Shown here piece by piece: positions 56,630 through 64,000 of a DNA stretch of 64,000 nucleotides. The stretch is taken from the NCBI RefSeq assembly GCF_022664535.1, contig NZ_JAKUJY010000009.1, positions 96,546-160,545 on the forward strand, given 5' to 3'. The notes below the pieces were generated by a model, which saw nothing but the letters and a program-made list of their open reading frames with translations, was not told where the DNA came from and searched no databases. This DNA comes from Sphingobium trunci (lineage in GTDB: Bacteria > Pseudomonadota > Alphaproteobacteria > Sphingomonadales > Sphingomonadaceae). The first letter of the stretch is position 1. Each line of letters opens with the position of its first letter. The translations under genes were made by a program, and so were the position numbers.

Positions 56630-58443
56630 GGGACGGAGCCGTCCTGGTCCGGCCCGGCTGCACCTGATCCACCGGCATGGCGTTCGCGCAGTTCATCGGT
56701 GCGCTGCAGGTCGATCGCCAGATCGCCGTCATGCACTGATCCCGTCAGGACGACGCCATAAACGTCGTGAGCGCGCCCGGCATCCTCATAGCCTTCCAGA
56801 ACATCATGCAGAACGCGCGCCGGATCGCGTTCCAGGGGATTGCCATAGCCGCCGCCCGAGGCATGGCTCCCGATGACATATTCGCCCGGTTGAAGCCGGA
56901 TGCTCACGATATTGGGCAATTCGTCCCTCTCACCCCCCTCCTTCACGCGGAAATGCCGCGCCCGCAGGCCATTTTGCCCGCCCCTGACGCCGTTCGCGGG
57001 ATAATAGGTTCCATCGCAGGGCCAATGCGCCTCGAACGATATTTCACGCGGCCCATAGGCAACCTCAATCGCGGGTGCCCCGCGAAAGCGGCCTGCTCCG
57101 CCCGTTCCCGGCAGGATGCGCAGCGACCGGAACGCTATCGGATATTTCAGTTCATCGACCTCCACCGCGTCGCGAAGGGGCAGGCCGGCGACCACGGGCA
57201 GCGTGTAGGTCGGCCAGCCGTCGGCGGTCGCGCAGCCCGGACCGCCGGCGCCAGCCGTGAACATCTGGTTGACATAGGGGCGTCCTTTCGCCCGCGGATC
57301 CGTGCCAGATACCACCGCAAGACCCGCCCCTTGCCCGACGCCGCCCTCGGCCAGGCCCCATCCGTCACCGATCCCCGCAAAGGCCGACTGGACGATGTTG
57401 ACAAGGCGGTCCGCGACATTGGTCGTCGCGACTGAACAGCTATGCGGGAACGCCGGCTTGCCGGCAACGGAGCCTTCCCGCAACAGCACCGTGATGCGCC
57501 GGAACGCGCCGGAATTGCGCGGCACCGTCGAATCGATGGAGTTGAACACGCCCGTCAGGACGGCGGAGGTGGCGGTGGCCTCGCTCGCGTTGAAACCGCA
57601 GTTCACATTGTCGATATTATCCGTGAGATCGAGAGTGATCCGTGCTGCCTCGGGATCGATATCGATGCCGACCGTGAGCGGGATGCCCTTGGGCAGGAGC
57701 GTGCCGAAGGGATCGTGGGTGCCCGAATTGCGCAGTATCGCCGCCGGCAGGCCGCGTATGACCTGTTCCATGCGCCGCTCCGAATAATCGAGCCACGCAC
57801 GCGAAAAGGCCTTGATCGTCGTCAGGCCGTATCGCGCGCACAGTTCCTTGAGACGGCGTTCGCCGCTGCGCGCGCTGCTGATGGCGGCAAGAAAATCGCC
57901 ATACCATTGATCCGGCACGCGAATGCGGGCCCGGCACATGCGAACGATATCTTCCTGCGTGCGATAATTCCGCTGCACGCGGACCGCCGGAAAGATGAGC
58001 GCGCCTTCTTCATAGATATCGGCCGCGCCCGCCATATAGTTGGTAGGCTCGGCATTACCGATATCCGCCTGATGGGCCTTGGCGACGGCAGTGAAGAGAT
58101 GCTCGCCTTCAAAGAACACCGGCACCAGAAAGCTGTGATCGGCGGCGTGGGTGTTGCCGTTATAGGGATCGTTGTGGAGATAGCAGTCACCTTCCGCGAT
58201 GTCGCCCGCGTGGAACTCGGTCATCGTCCGGGTCTGGAGATGGCTGCCGAACAGATGGATGGGAAGGCCGTCGGAGGCCATGAGCAGTTGATCGTCGGCG
58301 GTGCAGATCGAACAGCTAAAGTCGCGCGCGCTGTTGATCACCGTCGACCGCGTCGCCCGCATCAGCGTCTGCGTCATTTCCCGGATGATGGATTCTATCC
58401 GGTTGGCGATGATGGCCGTCAGGCAAGGGTCGAATTCCGTCAT
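56605..58443 (-). CDS. Hydantoinase B/oxoprolinase family protein
   Basis: 612 residues from the ATG at 58443. It begins with NRIESIIREMTQTLMRATRST. Metal-ligand regions are YLHNDPYNGNTHAADHSF and AVAKAHQADIG, and the C-terminus has SHASGGGYGNPLERDP, all typical of HyuB-type subunits. With the A subunit encoded upstream (7-base gap) it should form an ATP-dependent amidohydrolase or carboxylase-like complex of the N-methylhydantoinase, 5-oxoprolinase and acetone carboxylase superfamily. The substrate is not known. Confidence 0.88.
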   Translation of the reverse strand: MTEFDPCLTAIIANRIESIIREMTQTLMRATRSTVINSARDFSCSICTADDQLLMASDGLPIHLFGSHLQTRTMTEFHAGDIAEGDCYLHNDPYNGNTHAADHSFLVPVFFEGEHLFTAVAKAHQADIGNAEPTNYMAGAADIYEEGALIFPAVRVQRNYRTQEDIVRMCRARIRVPDQWYGDFLAAISSARSGERRLKELCARYGLTTIKAFSRAWLDYSERRMEQVIRGLPAAILRNSGTHDPFGTLLPKGIPLTVGIDIDPEAARITLDLTDNIDNVNCGFNASEATATSAVLTGVFNSIDSTVPRNSGAFRRITVLLREGSVAGKPAFPHSCSVATTNVADRLVNIVQSAFAGIGDGWGLAEGGVGQGAGLAVVSGTDPRAKGRPYVNQMFTAGAGGPGCATADGWPTYTLPVVAGLPLRDAVEVDELKYPIAFRSLRILPGTGGAGRFRGAPAIEVAYGPREISFEAHWPCDGTYYPANGVRGGQNGLRARHFRVKEGGERDELPNIVSIRLQPGEYVIGSHASGGGYGNPLERDPARVLHDVLEGYEDAGRAHDVYGVVLTGSVHDGDLAIDLQRTDELRERHAGGSGAAGPDQDGSVPQDVLRSI

Positions 58444-58450
58444 GGCGCTA

Positions 58451-60523
58451 TCACCCCACAGGACTGAGGAGGAAATTGCCGGCTTCACTCACCGTCACCG
58501 ACATATCCGGTGGAACGAGGATGGTCATGGCCGGCTCTTCGACGATGGCCGGTCCACGTAGCACGAGTCCGGGCACGAGATCCCCCGTCCCGTAGACGAT
58601 GGCGGCGACCGCCTTCGAACCGAAATGACAGGAACGGGAGAGAGGGGACGCCGGATCTCGCCGCGGTTCAACGGCCGTTGGCGGATTGATCCCGTTTCCC
58701 AGCGGCACCACCAGCCGGGCCTTCCAGTTCACGACCTCGACGGCGCTTCCCTCATCCTGCATGGCGAAGGCGCGTTGATGGGCCGCATGAAAGGACGCCA
58801 CCAGCGCGGCGATACTGGATTCGTCATCAAGGGGGACGTGCGGCAGCGACGTCTCCAATTCCCAGATCTGTCCGGCATAGCGTGCCTCGACCATATATTC
58901 GATGCTCGCCTCGCTCAGATCATAGCCGGTCAAGCCGGCGGCAAAGACGCTGAGCCGATGATGCAGATCGGCGAGCAGATTATTGGCCGCCCGCAGGTCG
59001 AAACTGTCGGTGCGCATCAGCAGGCTGGCGGCTTCTTCCACGACGATGTCGGCATATTGCATCCCTGCGGCCGACAGAACGGATGCGGCCCGTGGCATTA
59101 TGACCCTCGAACATCCCAGTTCCTCGGCGATGTCCATGATATGCAGGCCGATGGCGCCGCCGCCCACGATCGTGCTCTCGCGCGGGTCCATGCCCTGCGA
59201 TATCGCTACATCATGGATCGCGCAGGCCATCTGGTTGCTCGCCAGCATCATGATGTTGCGCGCCGCGTCATGAACCTCGACGCCCAGACGCGTCGCCAGC
59301 GTCCCGATGGCACGGTGCGCGGCATCAAGGTCAAGGGCCATCTTGCCGCCGAGAAAATCGTCCGCCGGCACATAACCCAGCATCGCAGCGGCGTCGAAAA
59401 CGGTGGGGGCATCTCCACCATGGCCGTAACAGGCCGGCCCTGGGTCCGATCCCGCCGATTGCGGCCCGATGCGGAGAAGGCCGCCATCGTCGACCCAGGC
59501 GATCGCGCCCGTACCGGCCCCGACAGACCGCACATCGACCGCGGAGATGCCGAGCAGATCGCCGGTATGCGGCGGACCGACCCAGACATCCCGGCTGACC
59601 GTTATCCGCCCTCCCTTCACCAACCCGACGTCCAGCGACGTACCGCCAAGGTCGCAGACGATAATGTCGCTGCCCATACCCTCCATCTGCGAAAAGATGC
59701 GCCCGGCGATCGGTGCCATCGCGGGGCCGGATCGCACCGTGTAGATTGGCTTCTCGATCGCCGCCTGCGCGGGCAGGCAACCGCCCGCCGCAGAGTTCAC
59801 GAGGAACTGGCCGGCGAATCCGACGGCGCGCAATTCCTCCTCCAATCCCACCAGATGACGGCGCATGAGCGGCTTCAGTGACGCGTCCAGGGCCGTCGCC
59901 GAGGCGCGGCGATATTCCCGGACGATGGGCAGGAGTTGATGGGACAATGTGAAGGGCAGGTCAGGCGCGAGTTCCTTCAATATCTCCGCGAAACGCAACT
60001 CATGGGACGGGTCGGCCACCGACCAGAGAAGGCATATGGCGACCGCCTCATACTCCCGGTCGCGCAACGTTCGGGCGAGCGCGCGCGCGCCGAAGCCATC
60101 GAAGGGGTAAAGCTCATCGCCTTCGGCCGATATCCTCCCGCCGATCTCGAAGGTATGGCGTCGCGGGATGAAGGGATCGGGAAAATCCTGCGAAAAATCA
60201 AACGGGCCGCTCTTGCCGCCCTCCCTCAACAGCAGGATATCGGGAAAGCCTTCCGTGGTCACGAACGCCGTTTTAGCGACCGACCGGCTGACGATGGCGT
60301 CATGGGCATAAGACGTGCCGTAGATGAAATAGTCGCAGTTTCGCAGCAGTTCCGTTTTCGGGATTCCGATCTGCGCGCCCACTTCATCAAGAGCCGCGCA
60401 GACGGCTGCAAAGGGGTTCGCGTCGTTTGTGATCGTTTTCCCGATCCGTGCTTTCCCCCCGAAATTGCTGATGATGACATCCGTAAAGCGGCTTCCTGCA
60501 TCGACGGAAATCTTGAACGTCAC
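58451..60523 (-). CDS. Hydantoinase A/oxoprolinase family protein, divergent phosphate loop
   Basis: 690 residues from a GTG at 60523. The family fold is clear (ASKHA type): the second phosphate motif CDLGGTSLDVGLVKGG (290-305) and the region IVGGGAIGLHIMDIAEELG are intact. The first phosphate loop, normally DxGGTFTD, is DAGSRFTD here (Asp8 to Asp15), and the nearby HGTTVATNA segment is YGTSYAHDA (68-76). These changes suggest altered nucleotide use or a distinct subfamily. Operon with hyuB downstream; divergent from the bicupin gene. Confidence 0.87.
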   Translation of the reverse strand: MTFKISVDAGSRFTDVIISNFGGKARIGKTITNDANPFAAVCAALDEVGAQIGIPKTELLRNCDYFIYGTSYAHDAIVSRSVAKTAFVTTEGFPDILLLREGGKSGPFDFSQDFPDPFIPRRHTFEIGGRISAEGDELYPFDGFGARALARTLRDREYEAVAICLLWSVADPSHELRFAEILKELAPDLPFTLSHQLLPIVREYRRASATALDASLKPLMRRHLVGLEEELRAVGFAGQFLVNSAAGGCLPAQAAIEKPIYTVRSGPAMAPIAGRIFSQMEGMGSDIIVCDLGGTSLDVGLVKGGRITVSRDVWVGPPHTGDLLGISAVDVRSVGAGTGAIAWVDDGGLLRIGPQSAGSDPGPACYGHGGDAPTVFDAAAMLGYVPADDFLGGKMALDLDAAHRAIGTLATRLGVEVHDAARNIMMLASNQMACAIHDVAISQGMDPRESTIVGGGAIGLHIMDIAEELGCSRVIMPRAASVLSAAGMQYADIVVEEAASLLMRTDSFDLRAANNLLADLHHRLSVFAAGLTGYDLSEASIEYMVEARYAGQIWELETSLPHVPLDDESSIAALVASFHAAHQRAFAMQDEGSAVEVVNWKARLVVPLGNGINPPTAVEPRRDPASPLSRSCHFGSKAVAAIVYGTGDLVPGLVLRGPAIVEEPAMTILVPPDMSVTVSEAGNFLLSPVG

Positions 60524-60821
60524 CAGTCACCCCCGTGCTTTCCTCGGCGCATCCCGGCGTCGGCGAACCGAAGAACCGGCCATGGATAGAGCCGATGAAG
60601 AACAACGTTCGCCCTGCGCCTGGCCGCGATCCCGGTCGTTACAGCCATAGCTCGACATGGAGGGCGGATAACCGCCCTGCGGCATTTTGTAGGGGCTGGG
60701 AGATTTGCGGACAAGTATGCCCTGCACCTGGTTCCAAGGAATTTGCACATATTGGTCCTAGCGGGCGATCCGAGCCAGAAGGATCATTGGCATCTCATTT
60801 ACGCATTCTGGATGACAGCCG
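60524..60821. promoter_or_regulatory. Divergent region between hyuA-like and bicupin genes
   Basis: 298 bases without a supported gene, holding both start regions. Likely place for MocR binding, whose sites are often two direct repeats; none was confidently picked by eye. Confidence 0.4.
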
Positions 60822-61670
60822 ATGGCCACGATCAACATTCCCGCATCGCTCGTTTCCCCAACAGTCTATCACGGGACGCAGGATATTCCTGCGGACCAGT
60901 GGGAGGCGTTTTCGTGGCATGAACCGAAAGTCGGCGACTGCACGCACGGCGAGGCGGCAATTCTTCGTCCGGAAGGCACTTCGGGTTCGCTGATGGCAGG
61001 CTTGTGGCGCACCTATCCCACTGCCCCTGGAGCGGGCGAGGGTGGATCTCAGCGCTTCCTCTACACGTCTCCCTCAGGTGACGAGGTCGAATGCGTGATC
61101 GAGGGCCACGCCACGCTCACCGTGATAGCGACGGGCGAGAAGCATCGTGTGTCGCCGGGCTCCATAATCAGCAGCCCGAAAGGCCTTGAGGTCTTGTGGG
61201 AAGTCGAAGGTCCCTATTTCAAGAAATTCTGGTGCGTATTCGATGGAACCCATGCCAAGGATAATCCGCCCGCTGACCTGCTGGTGACACATATCAACGC
61301 CGACCATTCCGATTGGCGGGAATTCAAGCTTGTTGGTCCAGACGAGCAGGAGCGCTCCTACGGACAGATTCTGGTGCTTCGCGATCGTGGCTCCACCGGT
61401 AACCTGATGTGCGGCTTGTGGCGAGGCGGCGTCGGCATTCCCGGTAGCGAGGCCTTCCCCGTAGGAAACATGGCCATGCCTTATAATGCCCCCTTGGGCG
61501 ATGAGACGATGCTACTAATCGACGGTGCGGTCGATATCGTAAGCGACACCGGTGATCGCCACAGCTTTCAGCCTGGCGACATCGTCGGGCTGTCTGCCGG
61601 ACAGCCGATAAGCTACACGTCACGCGGACTGTTCAACAAGAAGTTCTGGATTGCCACAGGAGATGGATAA
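60822..61670 (+). CDS. Bicupin protein (cupin_3/DUF861-like)
   Basis: 282 residues from the ATG at 60822. Two cupin barrels: about 65-140 (DEVECVIEGHATLTVIATGEKHRVSPGSIISSPKG) and about 205-280 (DETMLLIDGAVDIVSDTGDRHSFQPGDIVGLSAGQ). The two repeats share the G(D)xxxxxxG pattern, but the usual cluster of metal-binding histidines is sparse. The domain type is that of EutQ and (S)-ureidoglycine aminohydrolase, which act on small amino compounds. Together with the hydantoinase-like genes this hints at degradation of a ureido or cyclic amide compound. Confidence 0.8.
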   Translation: MATINIPASLVSPTVYHGTQDIPADQWEAFSWHEPKVGDCTHGEAAILRPEGTSGSLMAGLWRTYPTAPGAGEGGSQRFLYTSPSGDEVECVIEGHATLTVIATGEKHRVSPGSIISSPKGLEVLWEVEGPYFKKFWCVFDGTHAKDNPPADLLVTHINADHSDWREFKLVGPDEQERSYGQILVLRDRGSTGNLMCGLWRGGVGIPGSEAFPVGNMAMPYNAPLGDETMLLIDGAVDIVSDTGDRHSFQPGDIVGLSAGQPISYTSRGLFNKKFWIATGDG

Positions 61671-62136
61671 AGGCGCATGGGAAACAGGCTTTTCGCCGCC
61701 ACGCCGCGCGCCGTGTGTTTTCCGGCGACTGGCATCCCCCAAGCTGGCGGCTTTAATGCATTAGCAGCCGTTCGCGAAATTACCCTTGAACGGCGCATGT
61801 TGGTCGGGGAGTGACCGCTGCGGAGCCAGCCAGCGGACTGGCAAATGCCGCCGCGGCAGCGGTCATCCGCGGTGTCCGCTAAGCCCGTTGGAACCGATCA
61901 TTTATTCAGGGCTCATTGCATGTTCAAAATGATAACGCCTGACCAAGGGCGATCCGGGCCGGTCACGATTTTCCAGAAAGTTCGCCTCTGAGTGTCCAAA
62001 AACAGTTGGATTGCGAAATTTTCTCCGCTCCCTCGAACAGTGCCAATGCGCATACAATGCAAGCAAAGATTGAGGCGCTGCAGGTTGAGAAAAGACATCT
62101 ATCATCCTATGAAAGATCAGGGTTTGTCGTTTTGGG
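61671..62136. other. AT-richer, gene-poor region with nested palindrome
   Basis: 466 bases with no gene that I can support. TGACCGCTGC (61812-61821) is repeated inverted as GCAGCGGTCA (61856-61865), with an inner GCCAG/CTGGC stem. Base composition is visibly more A+T-rich from about 61900 on, unlike the core genes, which suggests transferred or decaying DNA. Confidence 0.45.
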
Positions 62137-62343
62137 ATGAAGGCAGTGCCAAAAGTAAAAATTGATGCAATCGTCGAGAAGCAGCGCTCCGAGATGCGAA
62201 AGGCGCTGGGCGTGGTGCTTCGTAAACACTTTCCAGATGCAGATTATAGCTTGAGTGCGGTGGAGCGGGATTTTGAACGTGCGGTTGGCCGAAAAATTGG
62301 AGGATGGATCACTGTCCCTGCTTCATGTGTCCAAACTGACTGA
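62137..62343 (+). CDS. Small unknown protein in AT-richer DNA
   Basis: 68 residues, MKAVPKVKIDAIVEKQRSEM and onward, predicted mostly helical and rich in Lys, Arg and Glu. No recognised family, no signal peptide. The codon use differs from the GC-rich neighbours. It may be a real small gene, a remnant of a longer one, or chance; the 5' half looks more protein-like than the end. Confidence 0.4.
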   Translation: MKAVPKVKIDAIVEKQRSEMRKALGVVLRKHFPDADYSLSAVERDFERAVGRKIGGWITVPASCVQTD

Positions 62344-62504
62344 TCCGTGTCCGCCGACATTCCTGACGTTCGAGGGCTGTTTGTCGGTTCCGGAAAGCTG
62401 CCGTTTATTCCTCTTAGGGGGAATGACCGCTTCCAGACGGCGCGCCGAACGAGTCGAACGTCGGGTCAAGCTGACACCAGGAGCAGGGCGCGAACTTCCT
62501 CCGG

Positions 62505-63704
62505 TCAGACCTGGCCCAGGTCACGCAGCAGGTCGGTGAACCATGGCACCGACACGTCGAACGCCTTCCCGCCCGCGATCCGCTCGAACTCGATCGCCCG
62601 AAGCTCGCCACCCCGCCCCTCGTCCTGGCCGACCACCCCGGACTCACCCCGCAGCGCCGCGTCCACCGCGTATGTCGTGCACTCCCGGATCAGCGCGAGG
62701 TCGGCATCGTTCGCGGCGGCGGAGCGCGAGAAGTAGCCGCTTTTCTGAACCAGCACCTTTTCGGCGCCGAGTTTCGCGGCGAACTGCTTGGCGAACCACT
62801 GGCCCGGGTTGATCTTGTCGAGCTGGACATGGCCGAACGGGTCGCGCGGCACGTCCTCGCCCGCCTCCTCCATCGCGGCGACGATCTCCCTGACGCCTGC
62901 TCCTTCGGAGATGAAGAGGTTTACGCCATCGTGCTCGTCCATGATCGGCCGCAGCCGCTTTGCCTCCTCGGCGATGTCGATCGGCCGCTCCGGCACGAAG
63001 ACGGCGTGGGCGTCCCAACGGTCGGCGGCGTTCTCCAGCCACTCGGCGAACCGCGCGCCTTGGACCCACTGGTGGTGCGCAAGCGCGGTGGCCGCGGTGA
63101 GCCACCCACAGTTGCGGCCCATCACCTCGTGGACGACGAGCATTCGTGGGTTCGACGAGTGCTCGGCGATAACGTTGCGGGCGTACAGGGCGCCCTGCTC
63201 GGCGGCGGTCCACGCGCCGAGCGACTGCCGGATCGGCACAATGTCGTTGTCGATGGTTTTGGGAAGCCCGACCACTGTGAGTTGGTAGCCGTTGCTGCGC
63301 AGATATGTCGCGAGATCGGCGGCAGTGCTGTTGGTGTCGTCGCCGCCGATCGTGTGCAGGACGTCGACACCGTCGCGGCTTAGTTGCTCGGCAGCCACGC
63401 GCAGCGGGTCTTGTCCGGGCTGCACGAGGCCTCGCTTGACGCAGTCATCGACATTGGTGAGCTTGACCCGGCTGTTGCCAAGCGGGCTGCCCCCGAATGC
63501 ATGCAGCCGTCCAGCGGCCGCCCGTACCTCGTCGATCACCTCTACGGAATCGCCGGTGAGCAGGCCGGCATACCCGTTGCGGTAAGCGATGATCCGCACG
63601 TCTGGTGCGACCTCTGTATACCGCTCGATGAGGCCGCCGACGGCGGAGGCAAGGCAGGGAGCGAGGCCGCCTGCGGTGAGCATGGCAATGGTGGTGACGG
63701 GCAT
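62505..63704 (-). CDS. 6-phosphofructokinase, pyrophosphate-dependent type
   Basis: 399 residues from the ATG at 63704. The phosphate-donor motif GGDD (120-123, in place of the GGDG of ATP enzymes) and PKTIDND (148-154, with Lys149) are the combination that marks PPi-dependent enzymes; the catalytic base should be Asp152. Other motifs: VVHEVMGRNCGWL and INPGQWFAKQF. It phosphorylates fructose 6-phosphate reversibly with PPi. Most sphingomonads use the Entner-Doudoroff route, so this enzyme may serve gluconeogenesis or the pentose phosphate pathway. Flanked by gene-poor DNA. Confidence 0.88.
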   Translation of the reverse strand: MPVTTIAMLTAGGLAPCLASAVGGLIERYTEVAPDVRIIAYRNGYAGLLTGDSVEVIDEVRAAAGRLHAFGGSPLGNSRVKLTNVDDCVKRGLVQPGQDPLRVAAEQLSRDGVDVLHTIGGDDTNSTAADLATYLRSNGYQLTVVGLPKTIDNDIVPIRQSLGAWTAAEQGALYARNVIAEHSSNPRMLVVHEVMGRNCGWLTAATALAHHQWVQGARFAEWLENAADRWDAHAVFVPERPIDIAEEAKRLRPIMDEHDGVNLFISEGAGVREIVAAMEEAGEDVPRDPFGHVQLDKINPGQWFAKQFAAKLGAEKVLVQKSGYFSRSAAANDADLALIRECTTYAVDAALRGESGVVGQDEGRGGELRAIEFERIAGGKAFDVSVPWFTDLLRDLGQV

Positions 63705-64000
63705 TCGCGCATTCTGCCAACTCGTCACAATCGCTTCCAGCACAATCTCAGCTGACCCACTTGCGCGCTCAGCCAAAGGCAGGACCCGCCAACATAGCCG
63801 CCGTTCAGCATTATCAACCGGCTCACCAATAGCTGCCATCTGTTCAGGTGCAGGCTGTGACAGAAATTGGGTCGGGACTTCGCAATCAGGGAGGGGGGCT
63901 CGATGCAACGGGTCATCCAGCCATCGGCGCTTTCGATAACAAGCTGCTCTGCATTATGCATCCTGCGCGGCGTTGGTCCGCTGGCAGGTCGGGACTGTCA
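63705..64000. other. Right edge of the window, no gene recognised
   Basis: 296 bases upstream of the phosphofructokinase gene. A minus-strand open frame of 78 codons (63725-63961) shows no family features. The promoter of the PFK gene should be here. Confidence 0.35.

Noticed and set aside
56605..60523. Acetone or acetophenone carboxylase
   Set aside because: Only two subunits are present. The gamma subunit of acetone carboxylase and the extra subunits of acetophenone carboxylase are absent, so the general hydantoinase/oxoprolinase name was kept.
62255..62539. 94-codon frame overlapping the 68-residue frame and the PFK 3' end
   Set aside because: It is out of frame with both neighbours, and its end is antisense to PFK. 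It looks like chance.

Overview
The window is a high-GC, densely coded chromosomal segment. Gene content and order point to an alphaproteobacterium of the Sphingomonadaceae (Sphingobium, Novosphingobium or Sphingomonas type). The clues are chvG-chvI next to a short hprK, rapZ, a mannose-type EIIA and HPr; the lptD-surA-pdxA-rsmA block; cpoB-tilS-ftsH; a SusC-like TonB receptor culture with alternative GTG/TTG starts; and many one- to four-base stop/start overlaps. The genus is inferred from these features only. No rRNA, tRNA, complete insertion sequence or CRISPR array was recognised.

Layout. 1-9.4 kb: a metabolite:H+ symporter (cut by the window edge), a SpoU-type RNA methyltransferase, a GAF-GGDEF diguanylate cyclase, then the minus-strand series chvI, chvG, hprK, rapZ, EIIA, HPr, and pckA divergent from chvI. 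9.4-19.8 kb: ferredoxin-NADP reductase, nfeD/SPFH membrane pair, a CitE-like lyase, ubiG, lysC, a nitronate monooxygenase-like flavoprotein, and two secreted proteins of unknown function that share a two-cysteine domain. 19.1-22.6 kb: an HxlR-type regulator divergent from a five-gene set of glyoxalase-fold, DUF1428 and SRPBCC proteins. 22.6-25.1 kb: two tandem Tat-signal aminotransferases. 25.2-46.6 kb: mostly housekeeping genes (ptsP, rodZ-like, cpoB, tilS, ftsH, guaB, rsmB-like, rsmA, pdxA, surA, lptD, pepA, holC, ndk, GST, TauE).

46.6-51.1 kb is an accessory block, all on the minus strand: a truncated haemoglobin, an MNT-HEPN fusion, a second divergent nucleotidyltransferase overlapping an ECF sigma factor gene, and an ArdC-like antirestriction protein. 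Palindromes and repeated decamers lie in its intergenic DNA. 51.6-61.7 kb looks like a catabolic locus: alpha/beta hydrolase, TonB-dependent receptor, MocR/PdxR-type regulator, hydantoinase/oxoprolinase A and B subunits with an altered phosphate loop, and a bicupin. 61.7-62.5 kb is gene-poor and visibly less GC-rich, and a PPi-type phosphofructokinase lies at 62.5-63.7 kb.

How the parts fit. PtsP (25.2 kb) and the HPr/EIIA/HprK/RapZ set (2.6-4.6 kb) together supply a complete regulatory phosphorelay fed by PEP, without sugar-transporting EIIB/EIIC subunits. PckA and the PPi-dependent PFK sit at the PEP and fructose-phosphate nodes. LptD and SurA build the outer membrane that the TonB receptor uses, and CpoB and RodZ serve the envelope. 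The least explained parts are the Tat-exported aminotransferase pair, the nucleotidyltransferase-sigma factor operon, the hydantoinase-like locus and the paired cysteine-domain secreted proteins.
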